Assembly (NCBI RefSeq): GCF_900106045.1
Contig: NZ_LT629802.1
Span: 1,054,001 to 1,118,000 of the forward strand
Reading direction: 5' to 3'
DNA length: 64,000 bases
DNA from: Pseudomonas mucidolens
GTDB taxonomy: Bacteria > Pseudomonadota > Gammaproteobacteria > Pseudomonadales > Pseudomonadaceae
Positions 47,527-58,615 of this stretch are shown in pieces. The translations under genes and the position numbers were made by a program. The first letter of the stretch is position 1. Each line of letters begins with the position of its first letter. Below the pieces are notes generated by a model that saw only the letters and a list, made by a program, of their open reading frames with translations, did not search any database and had not been told where the DNA came from.

Positions 47527-48609
47527 ATGAGCAAGCAGATTCTGATTCTTCCAGGCGACGGTATTGGTCCGGAAATCATGGCCGAAGCGGTCAAGGTCCT
47601 GGAACTGGCCAATGACAAATACAGCCTGGGCTTCGAGTTGAGCCACGATGTGATCGGCGGCGCGGCCATCGACAAACACGGCGTGCCCTTGGCCGATGAA
47701 ACCCTGGAACGGGCTCGCGCGGCCGACGCTGTGCTGCTGGGGGCCGTGGGCGGCCCGAAATGGGACAAGATCGAGCGTGACATCCGTCCTGAGCGCGGCC
47801 TGCTGAAAATCCGTGCGCAACTGGGGCTATTCGGCAACTTGCGCCCGGCGATTCTCTACCCGCAGTTGGCTGACGCCTCGAGCCTGAAGCCGGAAGTGGT
47901 AGCGGGCCTGGATATCCTGATCGTCCGTGAGCTGACCGGCGGCATCTACTTCGGCTCGCCACGTGGCGTGCGCGAATTGGAAAATGGCGAGCGCCAGGCC
48001 TACGACACACTGCCGTACAGCGAAAGCGAAATCCGGCGCATCGCCCGTGTCGGTTTCGACATGGCGCGTGTGCGTGGCAAGAAAGTCTGCTCGGTGGACA
48101 AGGCCAACGTATTGGCGTCCAGTCAGTTGTGGCGTGAAATCGTCGAGCAAGTGGCCCAGGACTACCCGGATGTCGAATTGAGCCACATGTATGTCGACAA
48201 CGCCGCCATGCAACTGGTGCGCGCGCCGAAGCAGTTTGATGTGATCGTCACCGATAACCTGTTCGGCGATATCCTGTCCGACCAGGCGTCGATGCTCACG
48301 GGTTCCATCGGCATGCTGCCGTCGGCGTCCCTGGACACCCACAATAAAGGTATGTACGAGCCGTGCCACGGTTCGGCGCCGGACATCGCGGGGCAGGGTA
48401 TTGCCAACCCGCTGGCGACCATTTTGTCGGTCTCGATGATGCTGCGTTACAGCTTCAATCTGGCGGACGCCGCGGATGCCATCGAGAAAGCCGTGAGCCT
48501 GGTGCTTGATCAGGGGTTGCGCACCGGGGACATCTGGTCGTCGGGTTGCACCAAGGTGGGTACGCAGGAAATGGGCGACGCAGTAGTCGCCGCGCTGCGG
48601 AATCTGTAA
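47527..48609 (+). CDS. leuB: 3-isopropylmalate dehydrogenase
   Basis: The 360-residue enzyme has [11 protein letters not shown] at the start and [20 protein letters not shown] (about 241-260) with the substrate/metal Asp residues, then [20 protein letters not shown]. It oxidises 3-isopropylmalate with NAD. Ribosome site GAGGAAA before ATG 47527. Confidence 0.97.
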   Translation: MSKQILILPGDGIGPEIMAEAVKVLELANDKYSLGFELSHDVIGGAAIDKHGVPLADETLERARAADAVLLGAVGGPKWDKIERDIRPERGLLKIRAQLGLFGNLRPAILYPQLADASSLKPEVVAGLDILIVRELTGGIYFGSPRGVRELENGERQAYDTLPYSESEIRRIARVGFDMARVRGKKVCSVDKANVLASSQLWREIVEQVAQDYPDVELSHMYVDNAAMQLVRAPKQFDVIVTDNLFGDILSDQASMLTGSIGMLPSASLDTHNKGMYEPCHGSAPDIAGQGIANPLATILSVSMMLRYSFNLADAADAIEKAVSLVLDQGLRTGDIWSSGCTKVGTQEMGDAVVAALRNL

Positions 48610-48615
48610 TCTCTC

Positions 48616-48655
48616 GGGCCCGCTTGCAGTTGTCGCTGCAAGACGGCCCACTTTT
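48616..48655 (+). terminator. Stem-loop between leuB and asd
   Basis: GGGCC-CG-CTTGCAG-TTGTCG-CTGCAAG-AC-GGCCC followed by ACTTTTTAAC: two stacked stems and a T-rich tail. It can end leuB transcripts, ahead of asd. Confidence 0.7.
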
Positions 48656-48673
48656 TAACAAGGTGTAGTTGCG

Positions 48674-49786
48674 ATGAAACGTGTAGGTCTGATCGGTTGG
48701 CGCGGTATGGTCGGTTCCGTGCTCATGCAGCGGATGCTGGAAGAGCAGGATTTCGATCTTATCGAGCCGGTGTTTTTCACCACTTCGAATGTGGGTGGCC
48801 AAGGGCCGTCCGTGGGCAAGGATATTGCCCCGCTCAAGGACGCCTACAACATTGAAGAGCTGAAGACCCTCGATGTCATTCTGACCTGCCAGGGTGGCGA
48901 CTACACCAGCGAAGTCTTCCCCAAACTGCGCGAAGCCGGTTGGCAGGGCTACTGGATCGACGCGGCTTCCAGCCTGCGCATGCAAGACGATGCGGTGATT
49001 ATCCTCGACCCGGTGAACCGTAGGGTCATCGACCAGCAGCTCGACGCCGGCACCAAGAACTACGTCGGCGGCAACTGCACCGTCAGCCTGATGCTGATGG
49101 GCCTGGGTGGCCTGTTCGAAGCCGGCCTGGTGGAGTGGATGAGCGCGATGACGTATCAGGCGGCCTCGGGCGCCGGCGCGCAGAACATGCGCGAACTGAT
49201 CAAGCAGATGGGCGCGACCCACGCGGCTGTCGCCGATCAACTGGCGGATCCCGCCAGCGCCATCCTCGATATCGACCGCCGTGTGGCTGAAGCCATGCGC
49301 AGCGAAGCCTACCCGACCGAAAACTTCGGCGTGCCCTTGGCCGGTAGCCTGATCCCGTGGATCGACAAGGAACTGCCGAACGGCCAGAGCCGAGAAGAGT
49401 GGAAGGCCCAGGCTGAAACCAACAAGATCCTCGGTCGCTTCAAGAGCCCGATCCCAGTGGATGGCATCTGCGTGCGGATTGGCGCCATGCGTTGCCACAG
49501 CCAGGCGCTGACCATCAAGCTCAACAAAGATGTGCCGATCGCCGATATCGAAGGGCTGATCAGCCAGCACAACCCGTGGGTCAAGCTGGTGCCGAACAAC
49601 CGCGAAACCAGCATGCAGGAGCTGAGCCCGACCAAGGTTACCGGGACCCTGAATGTGCCGGTGGGCCGTCTGCGCAAACTGAATATGGGCACCCAGTACC
49701 TGGGCGCCTTCACCGTTGGCGACCAACTGCTGTGGGGCGCCGCTGAACCGCTGCGTCGCATGCTGCGGATTCTGCTCGAGCGTTGA
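48674..49786 (+). CDS. asd: Aspartate-semialdehyde dehydrogenase
   Basis: The 370-residue enzyme has [15 protein letters not shown] at the start and the active-site Cys in [17 protein letters not shown] (near 135). It reduces aspartyl phosphate to semialdehyde for lysine, threonine, methionine and cell-wall synthesis. Length is that of gram-negative Asd. Confidence 0.97.
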   Translation: MKRVGLIGWRGMVGSVLMQRMLEEQDFDLIEPVFFTTSNVGGQGPSVGKDIAPLKDAYNIEELKTLDVILTCQGGDYTSEVFPKLREAGWQGYWIDAASSLRMQDDAVIILDPVNRRVIDQQLDAGTKNYVGGNCTVSLMLMGLGGLFEAGLVEWMSAMTYQAASGAGAQNMRELIKQMGATHAAVADQLADPASAILDIDRRVAEAMRSEAYPTENFGVPLAGSLIPWIDKELPNGQSREEWKAQAETNKILGRFKSPIPVDGICVRIGAMRCHSQALTIKLNKDVPIADIEGLISQHNPWVKLVPNNRETSMQELSPTKVTGTLNVPVGRLRKLNMGTQYLGAFTVGDQLLWGAAEPLRRMLRILLER

Positions 49787-49805
49787 TTGCTTGAGGCAAT
49801 AAGAG

Positions 49806-49840
49806 AACCCCGCGCTCTGGTGACAGGCGCGGGGTTTTTG
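49806..49840 (+). terminator. Rho-independent terminator of asd
   Basis: AACCCCGCGC-TCTGGTGACA-GGCGCGGGGTTTTTG, strong stem and T-run, 19 bp after the stop. Confidence 0.93.
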
Positions 49841-49947
49841 TTGCTGGTCAGGGGGCCATCAGCGGCGCGACAAAGCCCAGGCCAATTGCCTCACCCCCAG
49901 CCACCCGGTAAAGTGCCGCTCCCCCCGCAATGCCCGAGGCCGTCTCC

Positions 49948-50958
49948 ATGACCCAGACTTTTGATATCGCCGTGATCGGCGCCACCGGCACGGTTGGCGA
50001 AACCCTGGTGCAGATTCTTGAAGAACTGGATTTTCCGGTGGGTAACCTGCACTTGCTGGCCAGCAGTGAGTCAGCGGGCGCGTCGGTGCCGTTTCGCGGC
50101 AAGAATGTGCGGGTGCGGGAAGTCGATGAGTTTGATTTCAGCCACGTGCAGCTGGCGTTCTTCGCCGCCGGCCCGGCGGTGACCCTGAGCTTTGCCCCGC
50201 GAGCCACCGCCGCCGGTTGTTCGTTGATCGATTTGTCGGGCGCCTTGCCGGCCGATCAAGCGCCCCACGTAGTGCCGGAAGCCAATCCCGAGGTGCTCAA
50301 GGGCCTGAAAAAACCCTTCCAGCTCAGCAGTCCAAGCCCGTCCGCCACCCACCTGGCGGTGGTGCTGGCGCCGCTGCGCGACCTGCTCCAGATTCAGCGG
50401 CTCAGTGTTACGGCGAGCCTCGCGGTCTCGGCCCAGGGGCGCGAAGCCGTCAGCGAACTGGCTCGGCAAACCGCTGAACTGCTAAATGTCCGCCCGCTGG
50501 AGCCGAAGTTCTTTGATCGGCAGATGGCCTTCAACCTATTGGCCCAAGTGGGTACCCCGGATACTCAGGGTCATACCTCTCTGGAAAAGCGTGTGGTTCA
50601 CGAGCTGCGCGCTGTGCTTGGATTACCTTTGCTGAAGATTTCGGTCACTTGCGTTCAAGCCCCGGTGTTTTTTGGCGATAGCTTGAGTGTGTCACTGCAG
50701 TTGGGGGCGAATCTCGACCTCGCCGCCGTCAACCGCGTGCTGGAGTCGGCACCCGGCGTCGAGCTGGTGGAGGAGGGCGATTACCCTACGGCTGTTGGCG
50801 ATGCGGTCGGTCAGGATGTGGTCTACGTCGGCCGGGTCCGCGCCGGGATTGATGACTTGGCGGAACTAAATCTGTGGCTGACGTCAGATAACGTACGCAA
50901 AGGTGCCGCACTGAATGCCGTACAACTGGCGCAGTTGTTGATAAAAGGTCTTGTGTAA
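49948..50958 (+). CDS. usg: Asd-like USG-1 protein (no active-site Cys)
   Basis: The 336-residue homologue of aspartate-semialdehyde dehydrogenase starts MTQTFDIAVIGATGTVGETL. Where Asd has its catalytic Asn-Cys-(Ser/Thr), this protein reads LSSPSPSATHLAVVLAP (127-143), without Cys. USG-1 proteins sit next to asd or truA in many gammaproteobacteria; their function is unknown. ATG 49948 is preferred to 49930; both are in frame and GAGG favours 49948. Confidence 0.88.
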   Translation: MTQTFDIAVIGATGTVGETLVQILEELDFPVGNLHLLASSESAGASVPFRGKNVRVREVDEFDFSHVQLAFFAAGPAVTLSFAPRATAAGCSLIDLSGALPADQAPHVVPEANPEVLKGLKKPFQLSSPSPSATHLAVVLAPLRDLLQIQRLSVTASLAVSAQGREAVSELARQTAELLNVRPLEPKFFDRQMAFNLLAQVGTPDTQGHTSLEKRVVHELRAVLGLPLLKISVTCVQAPVFFGDSLSVSLQLGANLDLAAVNRVLESAPGVELVEEGDYPTAVGDAVGQDVVYVGRVRAGIDDLAELNLWLTSDNVRKGAALNAVQLAQLLIKGLV

Positions 50959-50992
50959 AAGATACTTGGCAGCAATTTGTAGATTGATTCTA

Positions 50993-51011
50993 GCCAAGCG
51001 CTATGCTTGGC
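50993..51011. terminator. Small hairpin between usg and fimV
   Basis: GCCAAGC-GCTAT-GCTTGGC. No T-run; role unknown. Confidence 0.4.
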
Positions 51012-51120
51012 AGCATGTAGGAAAAATTGCGCGTCGGTGACTTATCGGCTCGCCATGCCGAATGGCAGCGGTAATCAACCTTCTCGCGAGCCGGGGAGTG
51101 TTCAAACAAAGGATGAGGCT

Positions 51121-53620
51121 ATGGTTCAAGTTCGCAAACTGGTGTTAGCAATAGCGGCCGCCTCGGCGCTGTCCTCCGGTATGGCGCATGCGCTGCAGCT
51201 GGGGGAAATGACCCTCAAGTCGAAGTTGAACCAGCCGCTGTCGGTGGAGATCGAACTGCTGGATGTAGGTGGCCTGACCGCCTCCGATATCGTCCCCAGC
51301 CTGGCGTCCACCCAGGCTTTTGTGGATGCCGGTGTCGATCGCCAGGCGTTCCTCGATGAACTGACGTTTACGCCGGTGCTCAATCCCAACGGCCGTAGCG
51401 TGGTGCGTGTCACCTCCAGCAAGCCGCTGCCGGATTCCTATGTGCGTTTCCTGTTGCAGGTGCAATGGCCTAACGGCCGCTTGATGCGTGATTACAGCGT
51501 CTTGTTGGACCCCGCTAAGTTTGACCAGGAGCCGCAGGCCACCAGCACACCGGCCGCGCGCCTCGCTGCTCCCGCGGTGAGCAAGGCTGATGAATACACC
51601 ACGAATTCCCGCGACACGCTGTGGGAAATCGCCGCCGAGCACCGCAATGGCGGATCGGTTCAGCAGACCATGCTGGCCATCCAGGCGCTGAACCCGAACG
51701 CTTTTCTTGACGGCAATATCAACCGCATGAAGGCGGGCCAGGTCTTGCGCCTGCCCGATCCGGTGCAAAGTACCAGCCTGGCGCAACCTCAGGCGATTGC
51801 CGAGGTGAGAGCGCAGAACGCGGCCTGGCGCGAAGGGCGTCGTGGTGGTGCGCAACAGGTTGCGGGGCGTCAGCAACTGGACGCGACCAAGCGTGATCAG
51901 GCGGGTACGGCACCTTCGCAAACCGCGGCAAAAGATAACCTGAGCCTGGTCTCGGCTGAGGCCGCCAAGGCCGGCGCCAAAGGCGCGGCGGGCGACACCA
52001 AGGCGTTGAACAGTCAGTTGGCGGTAACCCAGGAAAACCTGGATTTGGCCCGGCGTGAAAACGAAGAGCTCAAAAGCCGCATGGCTGACCTGCAAAGTCA
52101 GTTGGACAAGCTGCAGCGCCTGATCGAACTCAAGAACAACCAGTTGGCCACGTTGCAGGCTGAAGGTGGTGCTCCGGCACAACCGGCCGCGATGCCCGCC
52201 GAGGCGTCTGCACCTGTCGTAGCGCCCGCCGAGACGCCGGCCGAGTCTGATGCAGCTGCTACCACAGAAGGCAAATTCAATGACCTGCTGACCAATCCGG
52301 TTGTCTTGGGTGTGGTGGGTGGTGCGGCGGGCTTGCTGGTGCTGCTGCTTCTGTTGCTGTGGGCCCGTCATCGCAATGCGCGCCTGGAAGAAGAAAAGCA
52401 CCTGCGCATGGCGCGAGCGCTGGCCGAAGAGCCTGAGTTTTCCTCGAACCTTGAGCAAGACCTGCCCTCCGACAGTTTCGAAGGTCTTGACGTCCCGCCG
52501 GCCAGCGTCAAGCTGGCTCCAGCTCCAGCTCCAGCTCCAGCTCCAGCTCCAGCTCCCGTCCCTCCCGCTGCAGTCGTGGCGCCGGTGATGGCGCCTGCGT
52601 TCAAGCCGATCATTGAGGCCGGTTCTACCGACGCCTTGGCACAAGCGCAGTCTCATCTGGATCGTGGTCATCTGAACCAGGCGGCCGCCATCCTGGAAGA
52701 AGCCATCACCCTGGAGCCCAAGCGCAGTGACCTGCGTCTCAAGCTGATGGAAGTCTACGGCCTGCAAGGCGACAAAGACGGCTTCGTGACTCAGGAGCGC
52801 CAATTGGTCGCCAATGGCGAGAACCATGTCCAGGTCGAACTGCTGAAAAGTCGCTTCCCGGCCATGGCGGTCTTGGCTGCCGGTATCAGTGCCGCGGTCG
52901 CTGCCGCCGCACTGGACGCACAGTACGTCAAGGACTTGCTCAAGGATGAATCGGAACCGCATACCGCTGATCCGTCAGACGTGGACGTCGACCTGAGCCT
53001 GGACGAGCTTGAAGCCGCTTCGCCGGCAGCGCTGGCTTCGCCAGTTGATGACCTGAGTTTCGATTCGGTGGTGCAGCAGCAGACCGAGGCGCAGGCCGAG
53101 CGGGATGAGTTGGCTGACTTTGACCTGGACCTGCCACTGGATGCGCCGTCCTCCCAGGCAGACGATGATTTCCTGTCGGGCCTGGAAGATCAGATGAAGG
53201 ACCCGTCGCCCGTTGAGCCGCCCACACTGACGCCGGCTGCGCTGGATGACCTCGATCTGCCGGAGGATTTCGACTTGTCTCTGGCCGATGAGATGGATGC
53301 GCCGGAAGCGGCCCAGCCGAACGCTTTCGCCTCGGAGCTGGATGACGTCAATGCCGAGCTGGAGCGTTTGTCGCAAAGCCTTGAGCAACCCTCGCTCGAG
53401 CCGAGCTTCACGGCTGAAGATGCGGCGACGGGCGACGACGAGCCGGAATTCGACTTCCTCTCCGGCACCGATGAAGTGGCCACCAAGCTGGACCTGGCCC
53501 AGGCCTATATCGACATGGGGGGATGCCGACGGCGCGCGGGATATCCTCTCCGAAGTGCTGACTGAAGGCGACGATGGTCAGAAAAACGAAGCCAAGGAAA
53601 TGCTCAGCCGCCTGGCTTGA
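51121..53620 (+). CDS. fimV: FimV/HubP polar protein, C-terminus frameshifted
   Basis: FimV organises type IV pili and twitching at the cell pole. Parts: signal peptide (1-24), FimV N-terminal domain, LysM at about 156-213, coiled coil at about 297-347, TM at about 391-415 and a TPR-like part at about 502-561. An acidic cytoplasmic region with EFDFLSGTDEVATKLDLAQA follows. The frame stops at 53565 after an unrelated tail. With one G removed from the G6 run at 53517-53522, the reading continues as GDADGARDILSEV to 53620. This restores the conserved FimV end, so a one-base insertion (real or a sequencing error) is present. ATG 51121 has AAAGGATGAG before it; 51007 is too early. Confidence 0.88.
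52516..52556 (+). repeat. Hexanucleotide tandem repeat in fimV
   Basis: GCTCCA repeated about seven times encodes an Ala-Pro run (residues about 466-479). Unit changes would keep the frame and change the linker length. Confidence 0.85.
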
Positions 53621-53639
53621 TTGATCGGGCTGAACCTTG

Positions 53640-53666
53640 CGGCAGCCTTCGGGCTGCCGTTTTTGT
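53640..53666 (+). terminator. Rho-independent terminator of fimV
   Basis: CGGCAGCC-TTCG-GGCTGCCGTTTTTG, with a stable TTCG loop, 20 bp after the restored stop at 53620. Confidence 0.93.
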
Positions 53667-53759
53667 CTGTGCCTCCAACTAAAACCGTCTGAGACATGGC
53701 GTTGAGGCCGGACAGCCTTATAATGACCGCCTTTGCGCAACTCATCAGGCTCTCAGTTC

Positions 53760-54614
53760 TTGGCAAATATAGATAACGCGGCCGCCGAAATGGCGGCCGC
53801 CGGTTTTTTCAGAATCGCCTTGGGCGTAGAATACAAAGGCTCGCGCTACCGTGGCTGGCAGCGTCAGGCCTCCGGCGTGGTGACCGTCCAGGAAACCCTG
53901 GAAAAGGCGCTGTCGAAAGTTGCAGACTCGCCGGTGTCGCTGATGTGTGCCGGGCGTACCGACGCTGGCGTGCATGCCTGCGGGCAGGTGGTGCATTTTG
54001 ATACCCAGGCCGAGCGTTCGATGAAGGCATGGGTGATGGGCGCCAATATCAATCTGCCCCACGATATCAGCGTCAGTTGGGCCAAAGTGATGCCGGCGCA
54101 CTTCCATGCGCGCTTCAAGGCGATTGCCCGGCGTTACCGCTATGTGATCTACAACGATCAGATCCGTCCGGCGCACTTGAACCAAGAAATTACCTGGAAC
54201 CACCGCCCGTTGGATGTCGAGCGCATGGCGGCGGCGGCCCGGCACCTGGTGGGCGTGCATGATTTCAGCGCCTTTCGGGCCGGCCAATGCCAGGCCAAGT
54301 CGCCGATCAAGGAAGTTCATCACCTGCGAGTGACTCGTCACGGCAAGATGATTGTCCTGGATATCCGTGCGGGCGCCTTCCTGCATCACATGGTGCGCAA
54401 TATCGCCGGGGTGTTGATGACAATCGGCACCGGCGAGCGTCCGATTGATTGGGCGAAGGACGTGCTGGACAGTCGGGTCCGTCGCACCGGCGGGGTCACG
54501 GCGCACCCGTTCGGGCTGTACCTGGTGGATGTCGAGTACCGCGACGAGTTCGAGCTGCCGCAGCGTTTTATCGGGCCACACTTCTTGACCGGTTTCAGCG
54601 AACTTGACGGCTGA
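53760..54614 (+). CDS. truA: tRNA pseudouridine(38-40) synthase TruA
   Basis: The TruA family enzyme has the catalytic Asp in CAGRTDAGVHACGQVVHFD and FHARFKAIARRYRYVI, HDFSAFRAGQCQAKSP later on. It makes pseudouridine at 38-40 of tRNA anticodon stems. The start is unsure: TTG 53760 gives 284 residues; ATG 53790 gives 274. Neither has a clear ribosome site. Confidence 0.9.
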   Translation: MANIDNAAAEMAAAGFFRIALGVEYKGSRYRGWQRQASGVVTVQETLEKALSKVADSPVSLMCAGRTDAGVHACGQVVHFDTQAERSMKAWVMGANINLPHDISVSWAKVMPAHFHARFKAIARRYRYVIYNDQIRPAHLNQEITWNHRPLDVERMAAAARHLVGVHDFSAFRAGQCQAKSPIKEVHHLRVTRHGKMIVLDIRAGAFLHHMVRNIAGVLMTIGTGERPIDWAKDVLDSRVRRTGGVTAHPFGLYLVDVEYRDEFELPQRFIGPHFLTGFSELDG

Positions 54615-54677
54615 CGCCCGGAAAAGCATTTGTTACCATCCGGGACTTTCCCGGATAACCCGTGAGGTTCCCACGAC

Positions 54678-55310
54678 ATGTCAGCCGTTCGCAGCAAGAT
54701 TTGCGGGATTACCCGCATGGAAGACGCATTGGCTGCGGTCGAGGCGGGTGCCGATGCCATCGGTTTTGTGTTCTACGCCAAAAGCCCACGGGCGGTAACG
54801 GCGCAGCAGGCTCGGGCGATCATTGCCGGCTTGCCGCCGTTCGTGACCACCGTCGGGCTTTTCGTCAACGCCAGCGCCTGTGAACTGAATGAAACCCTCG
54901 ACGCCGTGCCCCTGGATTTGCTGCAGTTCCATGGCGACGAAACCCCGGAGCAGTGCGAAGGCTATCACCGCCCTTACATCAAGGCGCTGCGGGTCAAGGC
55001 GGGTGACGATATCGCCGCCAGTTGCGCGGTATACGCCGGGGCCAGCGGGATCTTGCTCGACGCTTATGTCGAAGGGGTGCCGGGCGGCACCGGCCAAGCG
55101 TTCGATTGGTCGTTGATCCCCAAAGGGTTGAACAAACCGATCATCCTCGCCGGTGGCTTGTCCGCCGACAATGTGGCACAGGCGATTGCCCAGGTTCGTC
55201 CTTATGCCGTCGATGTCAGCGGCGGGGTGGAACAGTCCAAAGGCATCAAGGATCACGCCAGGATTCACGCATTTATGCAGGCAGTGCGCGGCAACGGTGG
55301 CTTGATGTGA
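54678..55310 (+). CDS. trpF: Phosphoribosylanthranilate isomerase
   Basis: The 210-residue TIM barrel has [20 protein letters not shown] (about 8-27, active Cys), [13 protein letters not shown] and the phosphate-binding [15 protein letters not shown]. It works in tryptophan synthesis. The remaining trp genes are not in the window. Confidence 0.96.
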   Translation: MSAVRSKICGITRMEDALAAVEAGADAIGFVFYAKSPRAVTAQQARAIIAGLPPFVTTVGLFVNASACELNETLDAVPLDLLQFHGDETPEQCEGYHRPYIKALRVKAGDDIAASCAVYAGASGILLDAYVEGVPGGTGQAFDWSLIPKGLNKPIILAGGLSADNVAQAIAQVRPYAVDVSGGVEQSKGIKDHARIHAFMQAVRGNGGLM

Positions 55311-55555
55311 CGGCTGGCGGGTTGCCGCCGTCAGTAACTACCACTGTGTAAAACAGCTCGGCGTTGCCTTTAGGCAGCGCGCAATTAAGTGGCAACCGCG
55401 CGCTGGCGGGTTGTCTGGACGGCTGAGGGCCGATGCGGGAAATGGCTGGTCGAACGTCTGACCCCGTCCCGGATCGGTTATCGCCACATCAATGAATTTA
55501 GCTCAAGGGCATACGCGGGGCTGTGTTCAAGCCACCGGTACTGGAGAAAGAAAGC

Positions 55556-56476
55556 ATGAGCAACTGGTTAGTAGACAAACTGATCCCCTCGATCATGCGT
55601 TCCGAGGTGAAGAAAAGCTCGGTCCCTGAAGGTCTTTGGCACAAGTGCCCATCCTGCGACGCGGTGTTGTACCGTCCCGAACTGGAAAAGACCCTGGACG
55701 TTTGCCCCAAGTGCAACCACCACATGCGTATCGGCGCCCGCGCCCGTATCGACATTTTCCTCGATGCCGATGGCCGTGCCGAGCTGGGTGCTGACCTGGA
55801 GCCGGTGGATCGCCTCAAGTTCCGTGACGGCAAGAAGTACAAGGACCGCCTGACTGCTGCGCAAAAGCAGACCGGCGAGAAGGACGCGTTGATTTCCGTC
55901 AGTGGCAAGCTGCTGGGCATGCCCGTGGTGGTGTCGGCGTTTGAGTTTTCCTTCATGGGCGGCTCCATGGGTGCCATCGTCGGTGAACGCTTCGTGCGTG
56001 CCGCCAACTATGCCCTGGAAAACCGCTGCCCAATGATCTGCTTCGCCGCTTCCGGTGGCGCGCGGATGCAGGAAGCGTTGATCTCGCTGATGCAAATGGC
56101 CAAGACCTCCGCGGTGTTGGCGCGCTTGCGTGAAGAAGGTATCCCCTTCATCTCCGTGCTCACCGACCCGGTCTACGGCGGTGTTTCCGCCAGCCTGGCG
56201 ATGCTGGGTGACGTGATCGTCGGTGAACCCAAGGCGCTGATCGGCTTCGCCGGCCCGCGCGTGATCGAGCAAACCGTGCGCGAAAAACTGCCGGAAGGTT
56301 TCCAGCGCAGCGAGTTCCTGCTGGAGCATGGTGCGATCGACATGATTATCGCCCGTTCCGAGCTGCGTCCGCGGCTGGGTAACCTGTTGGCGCAAATGAT
56401 GGGGCTGCCGACGCCTGAATACGTCGCGCCGATGGTCGAGCCTATCGTGGTGCCTCCGGTCCCTGCAAACCTATGA
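55556..56476 (+). CDS. accD: Acetyl-CoA carboxylase carboxyltransferase subunit beta
   Basis: The 306-residue protein has an N-terminal zinc ribbon ([12 protein letters not shown], then [13 protein letters not shown]) and the carboxyltransferase core ([29 protein letters not shown]). With AccA it transfers carboxyl from biotin to acetyl-CoA. ATG 55556 gives the family start [14 protein letters not shown]. It overlaps folC by 4 bp. Confidence 0.97.
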   Translation: MSNWLVDKLIPSIMRSEVKKSSVPEGLWHKCPSCDAVLYRPELEKTLDVCPKCNHHMRIGARARIDIFLDADGRAELGADLEPVDRLKFRDGKKYKDRLTAAQKQTGEKDALISVSGKLLGMPVVVSAFEFSFMGGSMGAIVGERFVRAANYALENRCPMICFAASGGARMQEALISLMQMAKTSAVLARLREEGIPFISVLTDPVYGGVSASLAMLGDVIVGEPKALIGFAGPRVIEQTVREKLPEGFQRSEFLLEHGAIDMIIARSELRPRLGNLLAQMMGLPTPEYVAPMVEPIVVPPVPANL

Positions 56477-57780
56477 CCCAACGCACCCTGGGCGAATGGC
56501 TCGCCTACCTTGAGCAGTTGCATCCGTCAGCCATCGACATGGGCCTGGAGCGCTCGCAACAGGTAGCGGCCCGCCTCGGGTTGGGCAAGCCTGCGCCGCG
56601 GGTGATCACGGTCACCGGCACCAATGGCAAAGGTTCTACCTGTGCCTTTGTCGCGGCCTTGTTGCAGGCTCAGGGGTTGAAGGTTGGCGTCTATAGCTCA
56701 CCGCACTTGCTGCGCTACAACGAGCGTGTGCAGCTCAATGGTGTCGAAGCCACTGATGAGCAGTTGTGTGAAGCCTTCGCGGCACTTGACGCCGGGCGTG
56801 GCGAAATTTCCCTGACCTATTTCGAAATGGGCACTTTGGTGGCGTTCTGGCTGTTTGAGCGCGCGCAACTGGATGTCGTGGTGCTGGAAGTCGGCCTCGG
56901 TGGGCGTCTGGACACCGTCAATGTGGTGGATGCCGACCTGGCGCTGGTGACCAGTATCGGCGTCGATCACACTGACTACCTGGGTGATACCCGAGAGTCC
57001 GTGGCCTACGAGAAGGCCGGGATCTTCCGTCAAGGCAAGCCCGCGCTGTGCGGTGATCTCGACCCGCCCCAGACGCTGTTGGATAAAGTCCGTGAGCTCG
57101 ATTGTGCGTTTTTCCTGCGCGGACGTGACTTTTCCCTGGAACTGCAGAAGGCGCATTGGTCATGGCGCGGTCACGATGCGCGGGGTCAGTTGGTCGAATT
57201 ACGCGAACTGCCGCTGCTGAACCTGCCGATGGAAAATGCCGCGCTTGCCCTGCAAGCCTATCTGCTGCTGGATTTACCGTGGAATTCGCAGCAGATTGCC
57301 GATACCTTGCAGCGTACGCGGGTCGTCGGGCGCCTTGATCACCGCTCGTTCGAGTGGCAGGGTAAGCGTCTGAATCTGTTGCTGGATGTCGGGCACAACC
57401 CTCACGCCGCTGGGTACCTGGCTCACCGTTTGTCGGCTCGATCGCCGACAGGACGGCGTCTGGCGGTGTTCGGGTTGTTGTCCGACAAAGATCTGGAAGG
57501 CGTGGTTGCGCCGTTGCTGGGCTGTGTCCAGGCCTGGGCTGTTGCACCGCTGGATACCCCTCGCACGCGTCCCGCTGCTGAGTTGCAGGTTGCGTTGCAG
57601 AACCTTGGCGCACCGGTAACGTCCCATGCAAGCGTGATCGCGGCACTGGAGGCGCAGTGTGCGGTGGCAACGGCCGAAGACGAAATTCTGTTGTTCGGAT
57701 CATTTTATTGTGTTGCCGAGGCGCTTGAATGGTTGGCCCGGCGCTCCACGGAGGAAGCTGCACATGGCATTACTGGATAG
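56473..57780 (+). CDS. folC: Bifunctional folylpolyglutamate / dihydrofolate synthase
   Basis: The 435-residue Mur-ligase-type enzyme has the P-loop [13 protein letters not shown] (about 46-58) and [20 protein letters not shown]. It adds glutamate to dihydropteroate and folates. ATGA overlap with accD shows coupling; its last 17 bases overlap the SPOR gene. Confidence 0.96.
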   Translation: MTQRTLGEWLAYLEQLHPSAIDMGLERSQQVAARLGLGKPAPRVITVTGTNGKGSTCAFVAALLQAQGLKVGVYSSPHLLRYNERVQLNGVEATDEQLCEAFAALDAGRGEISLTYFEMGTLVAFWLFERAQLDVVVLEVGLGGRLDTVNVVDADLALVTSIGVDHTDYLGDTRESVAYEKAGIFRQGKPALCGDLDPPQTLLDKVRELDCAFFLRGRDFSLELQKAHWSWRGHDARGQLVELRELPLLNLPMENAALALQAYLLLDLPWNSQQIADTLQRTRVVGRLDHRSFEWQGKRLNLLLDVGHNPHAAGYLAHRLSARSPTGRRLAVFGLLSDKDLEGVVAPLLGCVQAWAVAPLDTPRTRPAAELQVALQNLGAPVTSHASVIAALEAQCAVATAEDEILLFGSFYCVAEALEWLARRSTEEAAHGITG

Positions 57781-58420
57781 CGCATATAAGCAGCGAATGG
57801 TTGGAGCTCTGGTTCTGGTGGCGTTGGCAGTGATCTTCCTGCCCATGTTGTTTTCCCGCCAGGATGAGCAGCGCCAGGTCGTCGTCGATGCACCGTCCGC
57901 GCCTCAGGTGCCGACGATGCCTCAGGTTCAGGTTGAGCTGGTGATAGTGCCTGAGCCTCAGGCGTTGCCGCAGGAGCCTGTGCCCAGCGACGAAGAAATC
58001 GCCGAGCAGCAGGCACCGTCGATGCCGGTTCAGCCGAGTGTTCCGGTCGTGGAGCCGGCCCCGGCCCCAGCGGTGGCGGCCAAGCCGGCTGCGCCCGCCC
58101 CAGCGCCCAAGCCTGTGGCCCCGCAACCTGCCGCGCCAGGCAAGCCGGATGTCGGGCAGAGCCGTATCGATCCCAATGGCCTGCCGATCAGTTGGTCCGT
58201 GCAGCTCGCCAGCCTGGCCAATCGCGACAGCGCCGAAGCCTTGCAGAAAACCCTGCGCAGCCAGGGATACAATGCTTATATCCGCACCGTGGATGGCAAG
58301 AACCGCGTGTTTGTCGGCCCGCTGATCGAGCGTGCCGAGGCAGACCGTCTGCGTGACTTGCTGAGTCGTCAGCAGAAACTGAAGGGTTTCGTCACCCGGT
58401 TCCAGCCCGAGCGCGGTTGA
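57764..58420 (+). CDS. SPOR-domain cell-division-associated protein (DedD-like)
   Basis: A 218-residue inner-membrane protein has a single TM helix (MVGALVLVALAVIFLPML, 12-29), a Pro/Ala/Glu-rich periplasmic linker and a C-terminal SPOR domain (WSVQLASLANRDSAEALQKT, then FVGPLIERAEADRLRDLLSR). SPOR domains bind denuded peptidoglycan at the septum. ATG 57764 has GGAGG 9 bases before it and overlaps folC. Confidence 0.9.
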   Translation: MALLDSAYKQRMVGALVLVALAVIFLPMLFSRQDEQRQVVVDAPSAPQVPTMPQVQVELVIVPEPQALPQEPVPSDEEIAEQQAPSMPVQPSVPVVEPAPAPAVAAKPAAPAPAPKPVAPQPAAPGKPDVGQSRIDPNGLPISWSVQLASLANRDSAEALQKTLRSQGYNAYIRTVDGKNRVFVGPLIERAEADRLRDLLSRQQKLKGFVTRFQPERG

Positions 58421-58453
58421 GCGATGGCCGGCTCCGGTTGGCAATAGGATTTG

Positions 58454-58485
58454 AATGTGGGAGCGGGCAAGTCCGCTCCCACATT
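58454..58485. repeat. REP palindrome, third class
   Basis: AATGTGGGAGCGGGC-AA-GTCCGCTCCCACATT, a near-perfect hairpin of the GTGGGAGCGGGC type, unlike the GAGCGAGCTTGCTCGC type elsewhere in the window. Confidence 0.8.
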
Positions 58486-58615
58486 GGTTTTGGGGCTCTT
58501 GAAATGCGCCTGGCTCGCCACAAACTACTGATTTACAGGGCGTCGACAATCACAGCTTACCGATAGCCCGGCGCTCTGCTAAAATGCGCCGCCTTATCCG
58601 TCCATAGGCTGTACT

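Noticed and set aside
51145..52962. 605-residue open frame antisense to fimV
   Set aside because: Shadow of high-GC codon use; composition is low-complexity (Arg/Gln/His) with no family signal, and the sense strand is a clear FimV.
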